Assembly (NCBI GenBank): GCA_002067235.1
Contig: MVQP01000028.1
Coordinates: forward strand, 1 to 32,389
Source: Syntrophorhabdus sp. PtaB.Bin047
Lineage (GTDB): Bacteria; Desulfobacterota; Syntrophorhabdia; Syntrophorhabdales; Syntrophorhabdaceae
Direction of reading: 5' to 3'
DNA: 32,389 nt
Shown here: piece after piece, positions 23,525 to 31,500 of the stretch
How positions within the stretch are numbered: the stretch's first letter is position 1
How the letters are laid out: every line of letters begins with the position of its first letter
The notes under the pieces: model-generated
Told to the model about the DNA's origin: nothing
Database searches by the model: none
Seen by the model: only the letters and a program-made list of their open reading frames with translations
Program-made: the position numbers and the translations under genes

Positions 23525-24364
23525 ATGGATCATTTTGCCGGTGTCGACATCGGTTCCACCATGACAAAGGTGGTGATCGTAAGCGACAGGATAGAAGCGT
23601 CGCTCATAGGGCCCACGGGCCCTGAGCACCGGAAGCTTGCAAACAGAGTGATGGAGGAGGCGCTGCGTCAAGCGCGCCTCACCTTCGAAGACCTGACATA
23701 CATAGTTGCGACTGGATACGGCAGGATAAACGTTCCCTTTGCAGACCGACAGATCACTGAGATAACCTGCCACGCGAAAGGCTTGCACAGCCTCCTCCCC
23801 TCTGTAAAAACCGTCGTCGATATCGGCGGTCAGGACAGCAAAGGCATCAAGATTGGGAACGGCAAAGTGATGAACTTTGTCATGAACGACAAATGCGCCG
23901 CCGGTACGGGGCGCTTTCTCGAGATCATAGCGGATTCTCTCGGTGTCCCCCTCGAAAAGATCGGAGAGCTTTCATTGACGGCTGAGAGGATAGCGGCCGT
24001 CAGCAGCACGTGTACCGTGTTCGCCGAGCAGGAGATCATCTCCCGGCTGGCGGGTGGAGAGCCCATCGCGAACCTGATGGCCGGCATTCATGACGCGGTT
24101 GCCACCAGGGTCTATTCTCTCGTCAAGAAGCTGAACGTGGAACCCGATATCGCCGTGACGGGAGGGGGAGCGAAGAACATCGGCCTCGTCAGGGCGCTGG
24201 AATCGAAGTTCGGGCAGAAGCTTCTCGTTCCACCGGAGCCTCTTATAACGGGGGCCCTGGGAGCGGCCCTCATGGGCAAGGACATCTTCGAGAAATACGC
24301 CGCTGAGGGCCAGCAGCCGACCCGCAGCGGACACAGGCTCGAAGAGGCGACATTCTTCAAGTAA
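23525..24364 (+). CDS. bcrA: Benzoyl-CoA reductase-type ATPase subunit A (BcrA/BzdP-like)
   Basis: A 279-aa ASKHA-fold ATPase of the BadF/BadG/BcrA/BcrD family. It binds ATP through GVDIGSTMTK (phosphate 1, residues 6-15) and DIGGQDSK (phosphate 2, 99-106). It carries a [4Fe-4S] cluster, shared across a dimer interface, on C124 (NDKCAAGTGRF) and C163 (SSTCTVFAEQE). ATP hydrolysis drives low-potential electrons into BcrB/BcrC. The length is that of HgdC/BzdP, much shorter than the roughly 440-aa Thauera BcrA as I recall it, so the cluster resembles the Azoarcus (bzd) subtype. TAGGAG precedes the ATG; 40 bases separate it from bcrB. All family motifs are intact. Confidence 0.82.
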   Translation: MDHFAGVDIGSTMTKVVIVSDRIEASLIGPTGPEHRKLANRVMEEALRQARLTFEDLTYIVATGYGRINVPFADRQITEITCHAKGLHSLLPSVKTVVDIGGQDSKGIKIGNGKVMNFVMNDKCAAGTGRFLEIIADSLGVPLEKIGELSLTAERIAAVSSTCTVFAEQEIISRLAGGEPIANLMAGIHDAVATRVYSLVKKLNVEPDIAVTGGGAKNIGLVRALESKFGQKLLVPPEPLITGALGAALMGKDIFEKYAAEGQQPTRSGHRLEEATFFK

Positions 24365-24374
24365 GGACTCGAAC

Positions 24375-25148
24375 GTGGCATACGTGCTCGGCATAGATGT
24401 AGGTTCAGGTTATTCGAAGGCGGTTGTCCTCGAAGGGGACGAGGTCCGTTCGTGGGCCGTCATGCCGTCGGGCGGCGACTACCGTGAAGCGGGCAGGGCC
24501 GTGGCTGAGTCGGCCCTCAAAAAGGCGAACCTGACCTTGGGCGATGTGGCCCGGACCGTGGCGGCAGGTTACGGCGGCAGCATGGTCGACATTGCCGCGG
24601 AGACCTCCACGGACATCTCCTGCCACGCCCTGGGTGTCCACCATCTCTTCCCTTCAGTGAGGACGGTTCTGGATGTGGGGGCCCAGTACTCCCGTGCCAT
24701 ACGCCTCCATGACGAGGGAAAGATAGCCAACTTCATCATGAACGAGAAATGCGCCGGCGGAAGCGGAAAGTTCCTGCAGGTCGCGGCCCGTATCCTTCAT
24801 ATAAACGTGAGCGACATCGGGGAGCTCTCCCTGAAGGCGCAAAAAGCGGTGGAATTCACCACGGGATGCGCGGTCTTCGCCGAATCGGAGGCGGTGTCGC
24901 GCATATCGGAAGGCGCCAGCCCCGCCGACATCCTGGCAGGGATCCATAACGCCATGGCGTCGAAAATAGTCACCCTTGCCATGCGCGTGGGGCTCACCCC
25001 CGACTATGCCGTTACAGGCGGCGGTGCCATGGATATCGGGCTCGTGAAGGCCATAGCGGCCGAACTGGGAACAAACGTCCTGATCCCGCAGGTGCCCCAG
25101 ATAACAGCGGCCCTCGGCGCCGCACTCATGGCCAGGGAAACAGTTTAA
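24375..25148 (+). CDS. bcrD: Benzoyl-CoA reductase-type ATPase subunit D (BcrD/BzdQ-like)
   Basis: A second ASKHA ATPase of 257 aa, paralogous to the preceding gene and expected to pair with it as a heterodimeric electron activator. It keeps phosphate 1 (GIDVGSGYSK, 6-15) and the cluster cysteines C126 (NEKCAGGSGKF) and C165 (TGCAVFAESE). The phosphate 2 motif is altered: DIGGQDSK becomes DVGAQYSR (100-107). Two different ATPases next to two different large subunits argue for a benzoyl-CoA reductase-like enzyme rather than a hydroxyacyl-CoA dehydratase, which needs only one homodimeric activator. The start is a GTG at 24375 after AAGGA, 10 bases past the bcrA stop. No ferredoxin gene follows. 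Confidence 0.8.
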   Translation: MAYVLGIDVGSGYSKAVVLEGDEVRSWAVMPSGGDYREAGRAVAESALKKANLTLGDVARTVAAGYGGSMVDIAAETSTDISCHALGVHHLFPSVRTVLDVGAQYSRAIRLHDEGKIANFIMNEKCAGGSGKFLQVAARILHINVSDIGELSLKAQKAVEFTTGCAVFAESEAVSRISEGASPADILAGIHNAMASKIVTLAMRVGLTPDYAVTGGGAMDIGLVKAIAAELGTNVLIPQVPQITAALGAALMARETV

Positions 25149-25250
25149 GCCGCTTGAATCGCTTGAACGCTCAAAGGCGAAAACAAAACGGGTTCCCTGT
25201 CTCAGCGGCAGGACCTGTTGACACTCGACCTCATTTTCGCGGTTTTTTCC

Positions 25251-25264
25251 TGAAACCTGAAACC
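25251..25264. repeat. Orphan heptamer arm (two TGAAACC units)
   Basis: Two perfect tandem TGAAACC units lie in the 264-base gap after bcrD. No matching left arm is seen within this gap, so this is a half element or a decayed one. No clear terminator of the bcr cluster is visible in the same gap. Confidence 0.65.
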
Positions 25265-25412
25265 ATCTTCTGTCCCCGAGGCCAGCATATGGGATCTCCC
25301 ACGTGACTCTCCTCTTTAAGTGTGTGCAATTTGTGACGGTATCGGGTATATTCTTATCGTTCAGACGGTTCGAACGTTTCATGCGGTTGCAACTATCTTT
25401 GCGGGAGGTCTT

Positions 25413-25979
25413 ATGAAAAGGTGCGGTGTTGTGTTGGGCATAATTCTTGTCATGACGGCCCTTGTGATCGGGTTCGGTCCCGCTCCGGCCGGTGCGGCGG
25501 GTCCTCTGGATGCCTGCAGTCTGCTTACCAAGGCCGATGCGGAGGCGCTTCTCAACCAGACCAGTTCGTCGCATAAGGCCGGCAAGGTGTCCGCTCCTGC
25601 GGGTAACCAGTGTGCCTATTTCTTCAAGAAGAAAGGCGGCACCTACAGCGCAAAGCTGAAAGTCTCCTCTTCCGAAGAAATCAAGAGCGAAGGGATCTTC
25701 AAGTCCGCGCGGGACGTCTTTGACAGGCAGAAGAAGGCCCGGATGGCCAACGCCGATACGGCGCAGAAGATGAGAAGCGTGGGAGGACTGGGCGACGAGG
25801 CCTTCTGGAACGGCTACGACCTCTGGGTAGTCAAGGGCGGATATCTTCTCACCATACTTGTTCAGGACCATCTGGCGGGCAGTTTCAAGAGCAGGGAAGC
25901 CATGGACAAGGCCCGGGCGGAGCAGGATTTCAACCTTTCCCAGCGGGCGGCGTCCGTGATACTCCTCAAGATCAAGTGA
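25413..25979 (+). CDS. Secreted protein of unknown function
   Basis: A 188-aa protein with a clear signal peptide (residues 1-29, hydrophobic core GVVLGIILVMTALVIGF, ending AGAAG). The mature part opens with DACSLLTKADAEALLNQ, a motif seen at the start of several secreted DUF families, followed by GNQCAYFF; the two cysteines could be bonded. Then comes VGGLGDEAFWNGYDLWVVKGGYLLTI, a beta-hairpin segment common in the same kind of protein. No enzymatic motif is seen. The ATG at 25413 follows GGGAGG and is much better supported than the upstream frame opening at 25320. The next gene starts 23 bases after its stop, so the two probably form a unit. Confidence 0.78.
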   Translation: MKRCGVVLGIILVMTALVIGFGPAPAGAAGPLDACSLLTKADAEALLNQTSSSHKAGKVSAPAGNQCAYFFKKKGGTYSAKLKVSSSEEIKSEGIFKSARDVFDRQKKARMANADTAQKMRSVGGLGDEAFWNGYDLWVVKGGYLLTILVQDHLAGSFKSREAMDKARAEQDFNLSQRAASVILLKIK

Positions 25980-26002
25980 GTAGCAGCGAAGGGATGACGG
26001 TC

Positions 26003-26914
26003 ATGATCAGGAGATGTTTTCTGGGTTGCCTGTTGTTGCTCCTTGCTGCTGGCGTTGCCGCGGCGGAAGGGCCGCAAGGCCTTAAGATCGTCTCCGTCAA
26101 GCCCGGAAACGGCGGGATATATGCGATCGTGTCGGTGGAATTCCCGAAGGCCTGGAGCGACCCCGCGTTCACCGTGGAGGTGAACGGGAAAGCTGTCAGG
26201 ATGAGACAGGTGGGGGGCGGCTTCTCTGGTGACCGCAGCATGGCGGACCTCATGTTCATGCCGGGAAGGGCGGCGAAGCAATCCGTTGCCGTGAAGTGCG
26301 CGGCGGGAGGAAGAAAGACAGAGGCCAGGGCCGGGTTCGATTGGACGGCCGCGCCTTTTGTCGCCGTCCTGGGGCACACGGGGAACCGTGAGATGGTCGC
26401 GGCGAAAGAGAAATTGACCATCGCGGCGGTCAATGTCACCGGAGTGAGGGTGTTCTTCAACGGCAAGGAGATCCATGCGAAACCTTCGGCCGGCGATATA
26501 GAGACACTCACCTTCGATCCTGCCTGGAAGAAGGGCAGGAACGTGCTTACCATCAACGCGGACAAGTGGGATGGGGGCATGATCGCGAAAAACTTCACCT
26601 TCTTTGACCTCGGGGAGGGTGGGACACTGCCCCCGGGCCAGAGCGCCCTCGTGCACCTCGGGCGGGAAGGCACGAAGAGCGGCCCCTTCTATGATGTGAA
26701 GGTCGAAGGGGACTCTGTCGCCCTTGCTCAGGGTACCACGGTTCGCCGTGATATCGTTGACAGGGACGGATGGCTTGTTTCCGAGACATGGGTCGCGGCG
26801 GAATTGAGGGCGCGGAAGGAAGGAACGGCGAAAGTGCGTGTTTTCGTCAAACCCCACTTCCTTCAGAACATGGAGCTGGAAAGGGAATTTACGATCACCG
26901 TCGCGGGAGAGTAA
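26003..26914 (+). CDS. Secreted beta-rich protein of unknown function
   Basis: A 303-aa exported protein that I cannot assign to a family. It starts with a signal peptide (MIRRCFLGCLLLLLAAGVAAAE). The rest is rich in alternating beta strands (IYAIVSVEFP, FTVEVNGKAV, TIAAVNVTGVRVFFNGKEIH, KGRNVLTINADKW), suggesting two or three immunoglobulin-like domains. The GRNVLTI and F-D-PAW-K-G pattern recalls domains that bind or present extracellular ligands, but this is weak. I prefer the ATG at 26003, 9 bases after GAAGGG, over the ATG at 25994 which directly abuts it. Its end overlaps the convergent dnaE2 stop by 20 bases. It probably belongs with the preceding secreted protein. Confidence 0.75.
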   Translation: MIRRCFLGCLLLLLAAGVAAAEGPQGLKIVSVKPGNGGIYAIVSVEFPKAWSDPAFTVEVNGKAVRMRQVGGGFSGDRSMADLMFMPGRAAKQSVAVKCAAGGRKTEARAGFDWTAAPFVAVLGHTGNREMVAAKEKLTIAAVNVTGVRVFFNGKEIHAKPSAGDIETLTFDPAWKKGRNVLTINADKWDGGMIAKNFTFFDLGEGGTLPPGQSALVHLGREGTKSGPFYDVKVEGDSVALAQGTTVRRDIVDRDGWLVSETWVAAELRARKEGTAKVRVFVKPHFLQNMELEREFTITVAGE

Positions 26915-29900
26915 GGTCTTTCTGCCCGTTCTTTTGCCTCAAGCTCACAAATCCTTTCGCCCGGACATTGATAAGCCCGTCCTTCTTCTCGACAGTTCCT
27001 TCCACGAGCAGGAAGGGTTCGAGGCGTATGATGGTCCGGTGCATCCTGTAGACCTCCGGCCGTATCACGACGTTGATGAGTCCCTCCTCGTCCTCGAGGG
27101 TCATGAACGAGAACCCTCCCTTTGCGGTGGGGGGCATCTGGAGACACACCATGTAGCCGGCGGTGAGGACGGCGGTGCCCGACGGGCGATCGGCGAGACC
27201 GCCGCTCGTGACCGCCCCCAGCCTGCCCAGGGTCTTGCGATAGAGCTTCATTATGTGGCGTGACACGGAAAACCCCTGGAAAGTGTAATCGGTTATCGTC
27301 TCTTCCGCCGCGTTCATCTCGGGTATGGGAAAGCTTTCCTGCCGCTTATCTCCCGCGAGCGGTGTGAGCTCCGGGAATCCCGTTGTTGCGCGCAGCGTTC
27401 CGGCCTCCCACAGGAGCTGCCTTCTCGACCGCCTGATGGTGCTGAAGGCCCCCACGGCGACAAGGTTCTGCACTGACCGATCGTCGAGCCGGACCCTGTC
27501 GGCAAAGTCCTTGAGCGATGTGAAGAGACTATCACGGCGTGCCTTGAGGATGCGATCGCCCTTGTCTTCGCCGATGCCCTTCACGTATCTGAAGCCGATC
27601 CTCAAAGACCCCTCCTCGATGGAGCAACTCCACGTGCTCCTGTTGATGTCCACGGGAAGGACGGGGACGTTGTGCCGTTTCGCGTCCCCCGTTATCACCT
27701 CAGGGGCGTAAAATCCCATGGGCTGGTTGTTGAGAAGGGCGCAGTAAAATTCCGCCGGATAATATCGTTTCAGGTATGCCGAACGATAACACAGGATGGC
27801 AAAACTGGCAGCATGGCTCTTGCAGAAACCGAAATCGGCAAAACCACTTATGTGGTCGAAGATCTTCGCCGCGAGCCCGGGCGCTATCCCCTGTTCCCTT
27901 GCCCCCTTGACGAAACGGTCATGCCACTTCGCGAGCTCCTCGCGGGCGTTCTTCCGGCCCATTGCCTTGCGCAGCATGTTGGCCTCACCCGCGGTAAACC
28001 CGGCTATGGCCATCGCAACCTGGAGTATCTGTTCCTGGAAGAGGATCACCCCGAGCGTTTCATCAAGGATGGGAGCCAGTTTCGGGTGAAGATGGACGAC
28101 GGGTTCCTTCCCCTGACGGCGCCGGATGAAGGGATGTACCATGTTGCCCTGCAGGGGCCCGGGTCTCACGATGGCGACCTCCATGGTGAGGTCCTCGAAG
28201 GACCGGGGTCTTACCTTGGGAAGGGTTTGCATCTGGGCCCGGCTTTCCACCTGGAAGACGCCGACCGTATCGGCGTCGCCAATCATCTTGAAGACCTCGG
28301 GATCGTCGGGGGGGATGTCGTCGAAGTTGAGGACGAGCCCCCTGTGCTTACGGACAAGTTCCTTTGCGTCGTCGATGAGGGAAAGCATCCTCAGACCGAG
28401 CAGGTCGAACTTGATAAGCCCCGCATCGTCAACGGAGTCCTTGTCCCACTGGCAGACGATCCTCCCTTCAGCGCGGGCGTGTTCCTGGGGGACGATCTCA
28501 TATATGGGCCTGGGTGTGAGGATCATGCCGCCCACGTGGATGGACAGGTGCCGTGGAAAGTCGGCTATCCTTGTGCAGAGGTCTCCGAAATGCTCCCAGG
28601 CGCCGGAATCGAGATAGGACGCAAATTCGGGGACCTCCTTCAGGGAGTCGATGGCACCACGGCCTCCATAGGCGGAGAGGGTTTTCGCCATCCTGTCGAG
28701 GACGTGCCCGGGAAGTCCCAGGACCTTTCCCACCTCCCGTATCGCACCCCGCCCCTTAAAGGTCACGTAGGTGCAGACCATGGCGGCATGATCGCGCCCG
28801 TATGTATCATAGACATACTGTATGACCTCCTCCCTTCTGTTCGTCGCGATATCGACGTCGATGTCGGGGATGCTGAGCTCGTTGAGGAAGCGTCCCACAA
28901 AGAGCTTGTGCCGCATGGGGTCGACGGGGGTTATCCCGAGAACGTAGGCGACAACGGAGCTTGCCGCCGAACCTCTTCCCTGTGCCGATATCCCCATCTT
29001 CCTCGCATGCTCGACAATGTCCCGGACGACGAGGAAATATCCCGAAAGCCCCTTTTCCTCGATAAGCGTGATCTCGTCGTCGATCCTCGCAAGGATCTCT
29101 TCCGTGAGGGAGCCGTACCGTGCGCGGGCTTTTTCCGTGGTGAGTCTCCGCAGGAGCCCCGTCGCCGTTTCTCCCTTCGGGAGGGGAAAGCTGGGATAGG
29201 AAAAGGAAGAGAAGTCGAGGTCGAAGAGGCATCGGCCGGCCACCTCGCCGGCCCTCATTATCGCATCGCGGGGAAGCCAGGGAAGCCTCATCATCTCTTC
29301 CTGGCCCTTGAGGTAGAATTCCGAATTCAACCTCCGGAAAGGCGCCGACCTGTCGAGGGGCACCCGGTGCCTGATGCAGGTGAGGACATCATGAAGGATA
29401 TGTTCGGCCCTTGTAGCGTAGTGGACGTTGTTCGTTGCCACGGTCTCGAGGCCGAGAGCGTCTGCAAGATCGACAAGCTGCAGACACAGGTGCCTGTCTT
29501 CCGGAAGCAGGTGACCTTCGATCTCGACGTAAAAGTTATCTTTACCGAAAAGTGCCGCATATCCCTTCGCCGCGTCATGGGCCGCGCGTTTTTCGCCCTT
29601 CATGAGAAGGCGGGAAACCTTTCCCTTTGCGCACCCCGACAGGCAGATAAGGCCTTCCGTGCGGCCGGTCAACTCTGCCTCGGAAAGCACGGGTCTTCCC
29701 TTGGACCCGGCGAGATGTGCCCGGGTGATGAGCTGCGAGAGGTTGGCGTAGCCTCTGGTGTTCTCTATGAGAAGCGTCAGGTGATGGTCCCCTTCCAGGG
29801 TGAGCTCCGCTCCGATGATGGGCCGTATCCCCGCCTCCCTTGCCGCCTTCGAAAAGATGCAGGCATTGTAGAGCCCGTCGTGGTCCGTTATGGCAAGGGC

Positions 29901-29999
29901 ACCCATGCCGAGGGATACCGCCCGTTCGACAAGACTCCGGGTCGACGACGCCCCGTCGAGAAAGGAAAAGTTCGAGTGGGCATGGAGCTCGGCGTACAT
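26895..29999 (-). CDS. dnaE2: Error-prone DNA polymerase III alpha homologue DnaE2 (ImuC)
   Basis: A 1034-aa C-family DNA polymerase, the translesion catalytic subunit of the SOS mutasome. Order: PHP domain beginning YAELHAHSNFSFLDGAS (metal-ligand histidines H6, H8) with ITDHDG, palm with catalytic PDIDVDIA (near 378-385), GRGSAASS, fingers, the FGFCKSHAASFA region, helix-hairpin-helix (YVKGIGEDKGDRIL), and an OB-fold C terminus (GFSFMTLEDEEGLINVVI). The length is close to DnaE2 (about 1050) and shorter than replicative DnaE1. The ATG at 29999 is set by the conserved MYAELH start; the upstream 48 codons overlap the DUF6504-like gene. It follows that gene by 10 bases in the imuB operon and is therefore LexA controlled. 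Confidence 0.95.
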   Translation of the reverse strand: MYAELHAHSNFSFLDGASSTRSLVERAVSLGMGALAITDHDGLYNACIFSKAAREAGIRPIIGAELTLEGDHHLTLLIENTRGYANLSQLITRAHLAGSKGRPVLSEAELTGRTEGLICLSGCAKGKVSRLLMKGEKRAAHDAAKGYAALFGKDNFYVEIEGHLLPEDRHLCLQLVDLADALGLETVATNNVHYATRAEHILHDVLTCIRHRVPLDRSAPFRRLNSEFYLKGQEEMMRLPWLPRDAIMRAGEVAGRCLFDLDFSSFSYPSFPLPKGETATGLLRRLTTEKARARYGSLTEEILARIDDEITLIEEKGLSGYFLVVRDIVEHARKMGISAQGRGSAASSVVAYVLGITPVDPMRHKLFVGRFLNELSIPDIDVDIATNRREEVIQYVYDTYGRDHAAMVCTYVTFKGRGAIREVGKVLGLPGHVLDRMAKTLSAYGGRGAIDSLKEVPEFASYLDSGAWEHFGDLCTRIADFPRHLSIHVGGMILTPRPIYEIVPQEHARAEGRIVCQWDKDSVDDAGLIKFDLLGLRMLSLIDDAKELVRKHRGLVLNFDDIPPDDPEVFKMIGDADTVGVFQVESRAQMQTLPKVRPRSFEDLTMEVAIVRPGPLQGNMVHPFIRRRQGKEPVVHLHPKLAPILDETLGVILFQEQILQVAMAIAGFTAGEANMLRKAMGRKNAREELAKWHDRFVKGAREQGIAPGLAAKIFDHISGFADFGFCKSHAASFAILCYRSAYLKRYYPAEFYCALLNNQPMGFYAPEVITGDAKRHNVPVLPVDINRSTWSCSIEEGSLRIGFRYVKGIGEDKGDRILKARRDSLFTSLKDFADRVRLDDRSVQNLVAVGAFSTIRRSRRQLLWEAGTLRATTGFPELTPLAGDKRQESFPIPEMNAAEETITDYTFQGFSVSRHIMKLYRKTLGRLGAVTSGGLADRPSGTAVLTAGYMVCLQMPPTAKGGFSFMTLEDEEGLINVVIRPEVYRMHRTIIRLEPFLLVEGTVEKKDGLINVRAKGFVSLRQKNGQKDLTLPRR

Positions 30000-30009
30000 G
30001 GCGGGTTCT

Positions 30010-30261
30010 TCATACGGTCCAGTTTTGCCGGTACCACGCGCCGCCCGGCAGGTCCTGAAAGACGGTGACCCGCCTGCCGCTTTCCAGCTCGAGGGTATAA
30101 TACATGCGGACGACCGGCCTTTGCCACCAGGTGTCATCGACACGCCAGATGTTGACGATGTCCCTGACCTTCTGTCTCTTTTTCCTGAAGGTCACCTGCA
30201 CCGGCCGGCCGCTGACGAATATCACTTCCACGGGTTCGGGATCGAAGGGAGAGGTTTTCAT
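30010..30261 (-). CDS. DUF6504-like small protein in the mutasome operon
   Basis: This 83-aa protein, rich in beta strands, aromatics and arginine (VEVIFVSGRPVQVTFRKKR, DDTWWQRPVVRMYYTLEL, GRRVTVFQDL, GAWYRQNW), resembles the DUF6504 domain often found with imuB and dnaE2. I base the family name on memory of that context and sequence style. Its ATG (30261) overlaps the imuB stop in an ATGA junction, and its stop lies 10 bases before dnaE2, so it is co-translated in the SOS operon. It is short and basic in its middle, so nucleic-acid or partner binding is plausible. Its role is undefined. Confidence 0.8.
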   Translation of the reverse strand: MKTSPFDPEPVEVIFVSGRPVQVTFRKKRQKVRDIVNIWRVDDTWWQRPVVRMYYTLELESGRRVTVFQDLPGGAWYRQNWTV

Positions 30262-31448
30262 GGCTCGACAAAGATGAATCTGTCATCGGGCAGATGGGTG
30301 CCGCTATCGTTCCTGACGGCGCGGGCAAGGGGCAGGCCGCCGTATTTTGTCTTCAGAAAGCCGCTGACGTCCTTCATGCCTTTTGCGAGGCCCGGACGTG
30401 ACCGAAAGAGCCCCTCCTGCCTGCCGTCATGGTTCACGAGGGCGCCGGCGCGTACGCTCATTATACGGACGGGGCTTGGGAGTTCCACGCCTTCCAGCCC
30501 GGCCATGATCCTGCGCAGCATGTCTTCCTTACGGGTCGTGGGTGCGTGCAGGACGAACTGCCTCTCGAAAAAGGTCCTGTTCTGGAGATCGAGTACGAGC
30601 CTTACGGTGCGGCACGCCTTGCCCAGTTCTTCAAGTTCGAGGCAAAGCCCGTCAAGGAGCTCGAGAAGGGCGGCCCTGATCTGTTGTTTCGAGTGGACCG
30701 GTCCGTCGCAGACGAACTCGCGGTCGACGTCGGTTATGGCGAAGGCGCAGGGTATCCTGCCGCGCTCCCCGACGCCGTTGGAGAGCTCCCACAATTGTTT
30801 CCCGACGGCGCCGAACTGGGATGTCAGGGCGGAGAGAGTAAAGGCGCTTATCTGTCCCAGGGAATGAAGGCCAAGGAGGTGGAGTTTCTCCCGCACATCG
30901 TCGGGTACGGGCAGGCGGTCGATGTTAAGGGGGGAGAGAAACTCCCTTTCCATGCCCGAAGGTATGACACGCGCATCCTTCGAGGCACAAAGCGCGGCCT
31001 CGAAGGCCATGAAGCGGGAATTCCCGGCGCCGATCCTGACGTCGAGGCAAAATTGACCGGATACCATGCTCCCTAAGGCCGATGCTACCTGCTCCTCGCT
31101 TTTGTACATCCCGGGGAGCCGTGTGACATCGAGGAAGACGGTAGCTTCCTCTTTTGGTTCCATGCGCAGGGTTATCCCGGCGACGGAAGAGAGGACCTCT
31201 TCCCAGAGAAGGCTGTGCTCCCTCCTTCGCGCGAGGACGGGTACGGTGTCGTAGCAGAGATGGTATACATCCTTAAGGGGCATCATGGGAGCAACCCCCC
31301 TTTGGGCAAGCTCCTCGGAACAATCGATGACAAATCCCCTCTCCTCGGGCATGCCCACGATAACGACGGGCCTCTTCCGGAGGTCGGGGTCCTTCAAACA
31401 TTCGACCTGAACATGAAAATGAGGCACATGAACACAAACCACTCGCAT
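30258..31448 (-). CDS. imuB: ImuB-like inactive Y-family polymerase of the SOS mutasome
   Basis: A 396-aa protein with a Y-family (DinB/UmuC) fold: N-terminal CVHVPHFHVQVE, CSEELAQRGVAPMMPLKDV, and the thumb/little-finger SLGQISAFTLSAL, QLWELSNGV. The catalytic carboxylates are missing: the first aspartate (MDAFYASVE in active enzymes) is replaced, and the SIDE motif reads ATVFLDV. That loss is diagnostic of ImuB, an adaptor that links DnaE2 to the sliding clamp. No ImuA gene is found in this locus. The ATG at 31448 has no ribosome site and lies about at the predicted transcription start, so the message may be leaderless; a GTG at 31442 is an alternative. A LexA box covers the promoter. Confidence 0.88.
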   Translation of the reverse strand: MRVVCVHVPHFHVQVECLKDPDLRKRPVVIVGMPEERGFVIDCSEELAQRGVAPMMPLKDVYHLCYDTVPVLARRREHSLLWEEVLSSVAGITLRMEPKEEATVFLDVTRLPGMYKSEEQVASALGSMVSGQFCLDVRIGAGNSRFMAFEAALCASKDARVIPSGMEREFLSPLNIDRLPVPDDVREKLHLLGLHSLGQISAFTLSALTSQFGAVGKQLWELSNGVGERGRIPCAFAITDVDREFVCDGPVHSKQQIRAALLELLDGLCLELEELGKACRTVRLVLDLQNRTFFERQFVLHAPTTRKEDMLRRIMAGLEGVELPSPVRIMSVRAGALVNHDGRQEGLFRSRPGLAKGMKDVSGFLKTKYGGLPLARAVRNDSGTHLPDDRFIFVEP

Positions 31449-31455
31449 AACAAAC

Positions 31456-31484
31456 AGTATAGAACAGAGGTTCTAGAAAGGCAA
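31456..31484 (-). promoter_or_regulatory. LexA-controlled promoter of imuB-DUF6504-dnaE2
   Basis: On the minus strand: TTGCCT (-35), 17-base spacer, TATACT (-10). The palindrome TAGAAC-AGAG-GTTCTA (31460-31475) lies in the spacer and enters the -10. This is the GAAC-N4-GTTC type of SOS box known from Gram-positive and several other phyla, not the enterobacterial CTGT-N8-ACAG type. Confidence 0.85.
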
Positions 31485-31500
31485 GGAAAAAGATAAAGAC

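Noticed and set aside
20969..25148. Cluster read as a 2-hydroxyacyl-CoA dehydratase with activator
   Set aside because: Those systems have one homodimeric activator. Two distinct ATPases plus unequal C and B subunits fit benzoyl-CoA reductase better, though phylogeny is needed to settle it.
27672..30068. 798-codon plus-strand frame over dnaE2
   Set aside because: It is a shadow of the polymerase gene, whose PHP and catalytic motifs leave no doubt about the real strand.
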